Source of the DNA: Phycisphaerae bacterium
GTDB lineage: Bacteria > Planctomycetota > Phycisphaerae > Sedimentisphaerales > UBA12454
Reading direction: 5' to 3'
Assembly: GCA_028712345.1 (NCBI GenBank)
Contig: JAQTQF010000130.1
Coordinates: forward strand, 1 to 5,511
Length of the DNA stretch: 5,511 nucleotides
This document shows positions 1-4,354 of this stretch, piece by piece (position 1 is the first letter of the stretch; every line of letters begins with the position of its first letter). The notes under the pieces were generated by a model, which searched no databases, was not told where the DNA came from, and saw nothing but the letters and a program-made list of their open reading frames with translations. Made by a program: the position numbers and the translations under genes.

Positions 1-336
1 CTGACTCCAGATAAGACTTGCGATTATCAGCCAGAAAAAATCGTGCACAAAACAATAACTGCCCAGTCCTGCCGCGACAAAGACAAGCATTACGGCACCG
101 ATAAGCGGCTCGGCAAAACCGGCCAGAAGAGCAAGAAAACCGAGAGCAAAAATCCCGCAGCTTTCGCGGAACATCTCCAGCAGACCCTGTTGAAAACCTG
201 TCATATTCATTTCCTGCACGACAAAATTGGAGGTAATCGCAATTTGCAGCGTGAGCGTAAAACCTACTGCCGCCACCGCGATGCAGAGGAATTTGAGTCC
301 CTTTTCTCTGTTATGTATATCGATTGCAGTTTCCAT
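1..336 (-). CDS. MFS-type membrane transporter, N-terminal part (cut by window edge)
   Basis: An open frame starts at the ATG at 334-336 and runs off the left edge, giving 112 codons. The protein begins METAIDIHNREKGLKFLCIA. A short polar N-terminus is followed by hydrophobic stretches at about residues 16-34, 59-76 and 78-97, with a fourth beginning near 98. The pattern (first helix, a loop containing NMTGFQQGLLEMFRES, then AGFAEPLIGAVM) resembles the start of major facilitator superfamily permeases I recall from Planctomycetota, which would be inner-membrane transporters. The substrate cannot be told. The hydrophobic plan is seen directly; the MFS assignment is family knowledge from the N-terminus only. 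No strong Shine-Dalgarno precedes the ATG. TATTAT/TATACA-like hexamers lie about 35-40 bp upstream, but no well-spaced -35 box was found. It could be another polytopic membrane family. Confidence 0.68.
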   Translation of the reverse strand, partial: METAIDIHNREKGLKFLCIAVAAVGFTLTLQIAITSNFVVQEMNMTGFQQGLLEMFRESCGIFALGFLALLAGFAEPLIGAVMLVFVAAGLGSYCFVHDFFWLIIASLIWSQ

Positions 337-451
337 ATCTGTTCGTTTCAGTAAATAATCGCCGAACTGTATAATAAAAATCCGCCCCGCACAATCATTC
401 TTTCATTTGTTTATGGTGCAAAATAAGCGGTGATGCCAATTGTTTGGAGAC

Positions 452-490
452 GAGATTCTTCGTCCGCCTTCGGCGAACTCAGAATGACAA
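452..490 (+). repeat. Dispersed palindromic repeat, copy 1
   Basis: This 39-bp segment is identical to 700-738. The shared sequence begins GAGATTCTTCGTCCGCC and ends CTCAGAATGACAA. It contains a small hairpin, CGCC-TTC-GGCG, at 465-475. A diverged copy occurs on the opposite strand at 3201-3237 (28 of 37 positions match). It lies in the 463-bp gene-free stretch 337-799. Similar short repeats ending in CTCAGAATGACA are common between genes in several bacterial phyla; their function is not established. Confidence 0.85.
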
Positions 491-530
491 GGTGCTAAGG
501 GGCTCAGAATGGCAATGGGCTAAGGGACAG

Positions 531-643
531 AATGACGAAGTGGCTTACGGCTCAGAATGACAAGGTGTTAAGAACTCGGAATGATGAAGTGGCTTACGGC
601 TCAGAATGGCAAGGTGTTAAGAACTCGGAATGATGAAGCAAGG
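531..643 (+). repeat. Imperfect 49-bp tandem repeat
   Basis: The segment 551-599 recurs at 600-643 with a single visible substitution (AATGACAAGG versus AATGGCAAGG) until the copies diverge after GATGAAG. The preceding bases 531-550 (AATGACGAAGTGGCTTACGG) match 580-599 one period later, so at least two periods are present. A related piece (AACTTGGAATGACGAAGTGG) occurs at 748-767. The unit seems built from the tail of the dispersed CTCAGAATGACA repeat. No coding potential was seen on either strand. Confidence 0.75.
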
Positions 644-655
644 AGTCCCGCTTCT

Positions 656-738
656 TTGTCATGCTGAACGAAGTGAAGCATCTCTTTAATGAATAAGATG
701 AGATTCTTCGTCCGCCTTCGGCGAACTCAGAATGACAA
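656..738. repeat. Imperfect inverted-repeat element containing repeat copy 2
   Basis: The left arm 656-684 (starting TTGTCATGCTGAACGAAG, ending GCATCTC) is an imperfect reverse complement of the right arm 700-738. Read in reverse, the right arm starts TTGTCATTCTGAG and ends GAATCTC. The right arm carries an extra mini-hairpin (TCCGCCTTCGGCG) that the left arm lacks. Together they form a non-coding palindrome of about 83 bp, the size and look of a MITE-like or REP-like element. The right arm is the second copy of the perfect 39-bp repeat found at 452-490. Confidence 0.7.
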
Positions 739-799
739 TGTGCTAAGAACTTGGAATGACGAAGTGGCTTACGCGACTCAGCTTTTATTATTCCGTCGA

Positions 800-1204
800 T
801 TATTCATCTGCCAGAGCGGCCAGGAGTTTTGACGCTGTTGCCGGGTCGATTTGTTCTGCCGACTCCTGCGCATCTTCATTTTCATCGGCGTTTGCTTCTG
901 CGGCTATTTTGTTACGGAGCTCGAGAATATCAAGGCAGGCTCGGCGGGCGGTCTCTTCCTTGTCGCTGCCGCAGAGATGAACTAATTTTGCCGCGGCGAC
1001 TGGAAGATATTTGGCAAGTATAATCCTGCTGCGTCTTTTTGCCGATTCGAGCCGAGCGGTTATCTCATTCTTAAAATCATTGTCGCCCTGCCACTTCTGC
1101 CAGTCTTTGCGTCTGATGTTGTGCTTTGTTAGTACAGCGGCCTCATCGCCGCCGGATTCAAATAAATCGTCGATAGCCTGTGATTGTTTTTTTGTTAATG
1201 ACAT
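800..1204 (-). CDS. Small HTH protein resembling phage terminase small subunit
   Basis: This encodes a 134-aa protein starting at ATG 1202-1204, preceded by AGGAG at 1212-1216 with 7-nt spacing, a good ribosome site. Residues about 6-44 (QSQAIDDLFESGGDEAAVLT through WQKWQGDNDF) have the pattern of a helix-turn-helix that recurs in small terminase subunits and phBC6A51-like phage proteins: an element-scanning helix, a short turn, then W..W and D.DF. A helical part follows (about 48-96, RLESAKRRSR, then RRACLDILELRN), and the tail (about 100-134) is acidic and Ala/Glu-rich. Small terminases recognise phage DNA for packaging. No large subunit, portal or capsid gene is visible, so the role is uncertain and it may be an orphan DNA-binding protein. 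It lies 107 bp downstream of the pentapeptide gene on the same strand, with no clear terminator between them. Confidence 0.72.
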   Translation of the reverse strand: MSLTKKQSQAIDDLFESGGDEAAVLTKHNIRRKDWQKWQGDNDFKNEITARLESAKRRSRIILAKYLPVAAAKLVHLCGSDKEETARRACLDILELRNKIAAEANADENEDAQESAEQIDPATASKLLAALADE

Positions 1205-1311
1205 AGTTTGACTCCTGTAAAAAATGAAGATTGAAGAATTGGAAATGTAAAATTACAGAGCCCTGATTTTGGTTGAGGTTCTGTTTTTTGCAAATACTGA
1301 ATAGTAGTTAC

Positions 1312-2025
1312 TTATTTTTTGCGCCGCAGCATAAGCCCTGCCAGGCCAAGGAAGCAAATCGTTGCCGGCTCAGGGATATAAATCATACCTTCTGCAACAG
1401 GGTCAAAACCGTCGGGAAAAAAAGTCTCAGCATCATAAAGAGCAGAAGTATAAATGGCATTTTGCCAATTCACCGTATCTCTTAAATCAGCCCCTGACAG
1501 GTCGCTAAAACTGAAGTAGGCATAATACAGGTCAGCACCGCTCAGATTGGCCTGATTTAAATCAGCTTCATACAAACTAACAAACCCAAGATAGGTATTA
1601 CTTAAATTCGCGCCGCTCAGATCGGCATAATTTATGCGGTTATTATAAAAATCGGAGCCGCTCAGGTTCGCACCAGTCAGCTCGGCGTGTTCCAAATTGG
1701 TTCTATATAAATCGGCAAATTGCAGATTGGCATTACACAAATAAGCGTAACTCATACCGGCATAGCTTAGGTCGGCATAACGGAGATCCGCTTCATACAG
1801 GCTGGTATGGCTCAGGTCGCCATTACTCAGATTTGTCTCATACAAGTCGGCATAGTTCAAATCCAAGCCGCTCAAATCCGCGTAAGGCTCAGCGTCCCTC
1901 GTGGTCAGCAGCCATGAAGTAATATCCCATCGGTATATATCAGCATTGGTCCACAACCCGAAAAACAGCGAAACCACAAGTGCAGAAACTACCAGCTTGA
2001 CAGACAAGCCTGACTTGATTTTCAT
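1312..2025 (-). CDS. Secreted pentapeptide-repeat protein with PEP-CTERM sorting tail
   Basis: This encodes 237 aa from the ATG at 2023-2025. A longer frame reaches an ATG at 2083-2085, but that codon lies in the spacer of a consensus promoter (2065-2093), upstream of the predicted transcript start. The shorter start also gives a proper signal peptide (MKIKSGLSVKLVVSALVVSL) and has GAAGGG just upstream at 2029-2034. Residues about 47-183 are pentapeptide repeats of the A(D/N)LXX type (YADLSG, YEADL, SGANLS, SGADLYYAYF), which usually fold as a right-handed beta helix. The C-terminus has PEP at 218-220, a short hydrophobic segment and RRKK at the very end, the classic PEP-CTERM signal. By family knowledge it would be exported, processed by an exosortase-type enzyme and placed at the cell surface. 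The stretch before the tail (FFPDGFDPVAEGMIYIPEP) is a spacer often seen in such proteins. The partner and role of the helix are unknown. Confidence 0.93.
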   Translation of the reverse strand: MKIKSGLSVKLVVSALVVSLFFGLWTNADIYRWDITSWLLTTRDAEPYADLSGLDLNYADLYETNLSNGDLSHTSLYEADLRYADLSYAGMSYAYLCNANLQFADLYRTNLEHAELTGANLSGSDFYNNRINYADLSGANLSNTYLGFVSLYEADLNQANLSGADLYYAYFSFSDLSGADLRDTVNWQNAIYTSALYDAETFFPDGFDPVAEGMIYIPEPATICFLGLAGLMLRRKK

Positions 2026-2064
2026 AGGCCCTTCTATAAAAACACCCCCAAGAAAACAGACGCT

Positions 2065-2093
2065 ATTATACCCTTTTTTTGGCATTTTGTCAA
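2065..2093 (-). promoter_or_regulatory. Consensus sigma70-type promoter for the pentapeptide gene
   Basis: On the minus strand TTGACA (2088-2093) and TATAAT (2065-2070) are both perfect hexamers separated by exactly 17 bp (2071-2087). Transcription should start near 2057-2059, leaving a leader of about 33 nt before the ATG at 2025. The in-frame ATG at 2085 lies inside the spacer and so cannot be on this transcript. Confidence 0.85.
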
Positions 2094-2174
2094 GTCAAAA
2101 ACACAGGGCTGTTTCTCCGTAAAATCACCGAAGGATATCTCGTTTCCCCGCTAAAAATAAAGAAAAAAACCGCT

Positions 2175-2203
2175 TTTTAAAATACCGGCATTTGTGGTAG
2201 AAT
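2175..2203 (+). promoter_or_regulatory. Possible promoter for the zinc-ribbon membrane gene
   Basis: TAGAAT at 2198-2203 is a reasonable -10 box. TTTTAA at 2175-2180, 17 bp upstream, is a weak -35. The site would give a leader of about 35 nt before the ATG at 2245. It sits in the 219-bp spacer between the divergently transcribed pentapeptide and zinc-ribbon genes. Confidence 0.35.
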
Positions 2204-2244
2204 AATCCTCAGTTCTGAAATCAAGGTCTGGAGAAAATATACTT

Positions 2245-3129
2245 ATGAAAACGCAGTGTCCGAATTGTAAGTCGAGATTCAATGTCGGCCAGGCGGCCGT
2301 TGGCAAACAAGCCAAGTGTCCTAAATGCTCCAGCCCTTTTACTATCGAACCGTTTACAGAGCCTCCTGCGGCGAATCCTCAAGCCGCGGCGCCTGCGACA
2401 GAAGTGCCGGCAGTAAAAATTCCCCAGCCGGTAAAAGAAGCCGTAACAACAGAGGCGCCTTCATCGCCGCCAGCGATAAAAGAGCAAAAGCCACAGCCGT
2501 CTGGGACAAAGTCGGAATCAAAACCAGTGCTGCCGAAAAATGTGTTTGTTTACCTCTGGGCAATCGTGCGGATTATTGCCGGAGTGCTTGGCGGGCTGGG
2601 TTTAATGATGGCAATACGGAAAGGTGCATATTCGGCGGTGATAACAACCTTTATCGCTGCGGATGTTTTTCTCATACTCGGCGTTGTAATCGAATTGGTA
2701 TTATATTACAAAATGTGGGCCGTTATTCAGGATGACGATATCCCTCCGGCCAAAGCAGTGTTGTTTTTGTTCATTCCGTTTTTCAATATCTACTGGATGC
2801 TTAGTATGCTTATCGGATTTGCCGAAGAGTACAACTCGCTCATTGAGCAGCGTTCGACAAAGATTAAAGCCCTGCCGGTGATGCTGTTCGTCGCCTATGC
2901 GTTCTCGTCGGTATTAGCCGCGATTGTCATAACGGTTCCTATGCTTTGCGTATTCGTCATTGCCAGACGCCTGCACGGCGCTTTTACCAATTATGCCCAG
3001 CTCGCCTGGACGGCTCTGTTCTTTGCTTCCGCAATAGCAGCGGTGCATTTCATCGCATACATATTAGTTTCGATAAATACCTGCAACGCGGCGAACGATT
3101 TGACAGGCGAATTGAAAAACAGCAGGTAA
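2245..3129 (+). CDS. MJ0042-type zinc-ribbon protein with polytopic membrane domain
   Basis: This encodes 294 aa. GGAG at 2230-2233 precedes the ATG with 11-nt spacing, on the long side. Residues 1-35 form a zinc ribbon of the MJ0042 type, with C5-x2-C8 and C25-x2-C28 around FNVGQAAVGKQAK. Residues about 36-98 are a Pro/Ala/Lys-rich linker. Hydrophobic segments follow at about 101-124, 131-154, 170-191, 211-239 and 253-275. Between the second and third lies KMWAVIQDDDIPPAKAVLFL, and the third contains FIPFFNIYW followed by EEYN. I recognise that MW..IQ / FIPFFN.YW / EYN signature from uncharacterised bacterial membrane proteins. The zinc ribbon would face the cytoplasm. The function is unknown; the ribbon suggests metal, protein or nucleic-acid sensing, but this is inference. 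It is divergent from the pentapeptide gene, and nothing indicates a shared role. Confidence 0.9.
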   Translation: MKTQCPNCKSRFNVGQAAVGKQAKCPKCSSPFTIEPFTEPPAANPQAAAPATEVPAVKIPQPVKEAVTTEAPSSPPAIKEQKPQPSGTKSESKPVLPKNVFVYLWAIVRIIAGVLGGLGLMMAIRKGAYSAVITTFIAADVFLILGVVIELVLYYKMWAVIQDDDIPPAKAVLFLFIPFFNIYWMLSMLIGFAEEYNSLIEQRSTKIKALPVMLFVAYAFSSVLAAIVITVPMLCVFVIARRLHGAFTNYAQLAWTALFFASAIAAVHFIAYILVSINTCNAANDLTGELKNSR

Positions 3130-3200
3130 GCGGGCGAGTAAATGGGTAGAGGAGTGAAAAACTGTCACTTTGAGCATCCGCTATCACCCTGAGCGTACTC

Positions 3201-3237
3201 TGTTGTCCTGAGTCCGCTTTAGGCGGACGAAGGGTCT
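3201..3237 (-). repeat. Dispersed palindromic repeat, diverged copy 3
   Basis: Read on the minus strand, this 37-bp segment aligns without gaps to 453-489 at 28 of 37 positions (AGACCCTTCGTCCGCC against AGATTCTTCGTCCGCC, then ACTCAG near the end). It contains a hairpin GTCCGC-TTTAG-GCGGAC at 3212-3228. No T-tract follows the hairpin, so it is not an obvious intrinsic terminator. It overlaps the last codons and stop of the gene ending at 3219, and lies 71 bp past the stop of the zinc-ribbon gene. Confidence 0.7.
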
Positions 3238-3731
3238 GGTACTGTTCTGAATTTCTTCATTTCTTCCCAATTTTTCACCACGACGATTTGCCATTTGCCG
3301 CCATAGACTTTAATCGTCTTCTGCATAAAATTCTCAACGGATTTATACTCCGCTTCGCTCGTCAATCCGCTCGGCACATCGACCAGCATAATCCTGCCTT
3401 TGCGATAGCAGCCGCAATCGCCGGGTCGTCCGCCTATGGCGGACAGATAATATCGAGGCCAGTCGCGCTGAATTTTAACCCGCCTGCGGCGGGCAGCGAC
3501 AGCGGCCGGTTTCGGCGAAAGTCTGGCAATGTGTTCGAGAATCTTTTTCAATACCGGCCGTTTCCAGTTGCTCTCGGATGCGTGCTGCCGAACGGCTCTT
3601 AGCGCGGTTACATTGTCCGCCGGGGCAAGAAAAAACTTAAAGTCCGCAAGCTCCACTCCGCTCGGTTTAAAGTCGGGCCATCGCGGCAGAAGCTCTTTTT
3701 CGATAAATGTGTCAGTTTCAATTCCGGTCAT
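3219..3731 (-). CDS. Uncharacterised protein, possibly replication-associated (helicase-loader-like N-terminus)
   Basis: This encodes 170 aa. The ATG at 3729-3731 overlaps the TGA stop of the upstream gene (ATGA at 3731-3728), which implies translational coupling. Residues about 8-67 look helical, with WPDFKPSGVELADF then a charged helix with RQHASESNWKRPVLKKILE. This resembles N-terminal regions of phage proteins of the helicase-loader kind, but only weakly, and the idea leans on the neighbouring initiator-like gene. The second half (about 110-160) has alternating hydrophobic strands (RIMLVDVPSGL, KWQIVVVKNWEEM) and no motif I know. Two small palindromes lie within the coding sequence (residues 80-85, RRRR, and 96-102, SAIGGR). 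The last residues DPSSA and the stop derive from a dispersed repeat, so the C-terminus may have been replaced. Frame, coupling and orientation support a real gene; the product remains unknown. Confidence 0.72.
   Translation of the reverse strand: MTGIETDTFIEKELLPRWPDFKPSGVELADFKFFLAPADNVTALRAVRQHASESNWKRPVLKKILEHIARLSPKPAAVAARRRRVKIQRDWPRYYLSAIGGRPGDCGCYRKGRIMLVDVPSGLTSEAEYKSVENFMQKTIKVYGGKWQIVVVKNWEEMKKFRTVPDPSSA
3428..3444. repeat. Mini-palindrome within coding sequence
   Basis: GTCCGCC-TAT-GGCGGAC forms a perfect 7-bp stem with a 3-nt loop. It lies in the 170-aa gene and encodes most of LSAIGGR (residues 96-102). The stem shares the core CCGCC/GGCGG with the hairpins at 3479-3493 and 3212-3228. 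Confidence 0.75.
3479..3493. repeat. Second mini-palindrome within the same gene
   Basis: CCCGCC-TGC-GGCGGG forms a perfect 6-bp stem with a 3-nt loop, 34 bp from the hairpin at 3428-3444. It encodes the run of four arginines near residues 80-85. It is 15 bp long, so an insertion of this unit would keep the frame. Confidence 0.75.
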
Positions 3732-4207
3732 AGTTTGCCCTCCTCAATTTTTTTGTTGTACTGGTTTATTGCCTCCCAGTCAATTTTACGAGAAAAATGA
3801 GAGGCACTCTTATCTGTCTTATTTATTGTACTGTCTATTGTATGGGTGGAAGGTTTTCTGCTAACCTTGTTGAAATCTTCGGCTAACCTCGTAGATGATT
3901 TTCGGCTGTCCGTTAGCAGGAGTTTTCTGCTAACGGCGTCAATTATTTGAATCGTTCGTTGAATGGTTTTGCCGCCTTGTTTTTTTTCGGTTCGACGAAT
4001 AAATCCTTTAGCGGAAAGACTCCCGATAATTTTCTGTACAGACCCTCTTGATACTCCGAAATACTTAGCAAAATATTTATTGCTTGCCGTACAGCCGTTG
4101 GCCTTTTCAAGCTGCGCAATCAGGCACAGATAATCCTGCTCCAAAACCGTTAATCGCTTATCCTGAACAATCGCCAGCGGCTTATAGATATAATTATTCG
4201 CATTCAT
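3728..4207 (-). CDS. Winged-helix replication-initiator-like protein (HTH_36 type)
   Basis: This encodes 159 aa from the ATG at 4205-4207, preceded by GAGAGG about 6 nt upstream (4214-4219). Residues about 19-88 fit a winged helix of the HTH_36 kind found in phage O-like and plasmid replication proteins: LTVLEQDYLCLIAQLEKANG, then CTASNKYFAKYFGVS, a recognition helix at about 53-66 (SRGSVQKIIGSLSA) and a wing with KGFIRRTEKKQGGKTIQRTI. The region after it (about 90-135) is polar and low in complexity (SRKLLL, DSRKSS, VSRKPS), followed by a short tail DWEAINQYNKKIEEGKL. The DNA for residues 92-119 carries four iteron-like repeats. The family role would be binding origin DNA and helping load the helicase. 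The gene is coupled by ATGA overlap to the 170-aa gene downstream. It could instead be a transcription factor. Confidence 0.82.
   Translation of the reverse strand: MNANNYIYKPLAIVQDKRLTVLEQDYLCLIAQLEKANGCTASNKYFAKYFGVSRGSVQKIIGSLSAKGFIRRTEKKQGGKTIQRTIQIIDAVSRKLLLTDSRKSSTRLAEDFNKVSRKPSTHTIDSTINKTDKSASHFSRKIDWEAINQYNKKIEEGKL
3853..3934 (-). other. Iteron-like direct repeats, candidate replication origin inside the initiator gene
   Basis: On the coding strand four copies of AGC(A/C)GAAAA occur at 3931-3923, 3907-3899, 3884-3876 (AGCCGAAGA) and 3865-3857... measured from copy starts 3931, 3907, 3884 and 3862, with steps of 24, 23 and 22 bp. The first and last copies share 13 bp exactly (GTTAGCAGAAAAC, at 3934-3922 and 3865-3853); the third is GTTAGCCGAAGA. 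Copy 3 is read in a different frame (TTA GCC GAA GAT) from the others (AGC MGA AAA), so the pattern is not a protein repeat. The segment 3781-3840, on the downstream side, is about two-thirds A+T. In phage lambda four iterons plus an AT-rich unwinding region lie within gene O at the same relative place. An origin function here is inferred. Confidence 0.5.
3911..3935. repeat. Perfect 9-bp inverted repeat overlapping the first iteron
   Basis: CGTTAGCAG (3911-3919), a 7-nt loop GAGTTTT, and CTGCTAACG (3927-3935) form a perfect inverted repeat. One arm belongs to the first iteron-like copy; the other presents the same GTTAGCAG core in opposite orientation. It could bind a dimer of the encoded winged-helix protein as an autoregulatory operator or origin element. 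Confidence 0.7.
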
Positions 4208-4221
4208 TGCTTACCTCTCTA

Positions 4222-4308
4222 TGTCATTGCGAGAAGTCCCGAAGCGGGACGAGGAAGCAATCTCTGTTTTTAATGGTTTGAGATTGCCGCGCTGCGCTCG
4301 CAATGACA
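4222..4308. repeat. Nested palindromic element, 87 bp, MITE-like
   Basis: The ends TGTCATTGCGAG (4222-4233) and CTCGCAATGACA (4297-4308) are perfect 12-bp inverted repeats. Inside them GCAATCTC (4257-4264) pairs with GAGATTGC (4280-4287), and the left arm carries its own hairpin GTCCCG-AAG-CGGGAC (4236-4250). Elements starting GTCATTGCGAG are familiar as dispersed intergenic repeats in many bacteria. It sits directly before the ribosome site of the winged-helix gene, so it lies in that gene's leader or promoter region. Confidence 0.85.
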
Positions 4309-4314
4309 AATAAT

Positions 4315-4350
4315 CGCTCCATCACCCATAAGGGACAGGCTGTCGCGGCT
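4315..4350 (-). repeat. 36-bp direct repeat, non-coding copy
   Basis: It matches 4415-4450 at 35 of 36 positions (the single difference is A at 4328 versus C at 4428). The copies are exactly 100 bp apart. Each contains the inverted repeat GACAG-G-CTGTC. This copy lies just beyond the stop codon of the ParB-like gene, next to the 87-bp palindromic element. Confidence 0.85.
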
Positions 4351-4354
4351 TGGT

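Noticed and set aside
43..354. Plus-strand open frame of 103 codons
   Set aside because: It is the antisense shadow of the membrane transporter start at 1-336, whose minus-strand translation has clear hydrophobic helices. The plus-strand product is Lys/His/Cys-rich with no domain and no ribosome site.
452..772. Repeat patch as a CRISPR array
   Set aside because: Repeat units differ in length and sequence, spacing is irregular, and the related copies occur elsewhere in both orientations; no cas gene is seen.
756..1211. Three plus-strand frames over the small HTH gene
   Set aside because: They are antisense shadows of the minus-strand gene at 800-1204, which has a strong AGGAG site and a coherent domain pattern.
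2026..2085. A 20-residue N-terminal extension of the pentapeptide protein
   Set aside because: The extra codons lie over the promoter boxes and upstream of the predicted transcript start, and would bury the signal peptide.
2325..2735. Overlapping frame of 136 codons inside the zinc-ribbon gene
   Set aside because: It is on the same strand but out of frame, Arg/Cys/Gly-rich with no domain, and covered by a convincing gene in another frame.
3212..3228. Hairpin after the zinc-ribbon gene as an intrinsic terminator
   Set aside because: The stem is good but no run of T follows on either strand, and the same hairpin type is found inside genes and in dispersed repeats.
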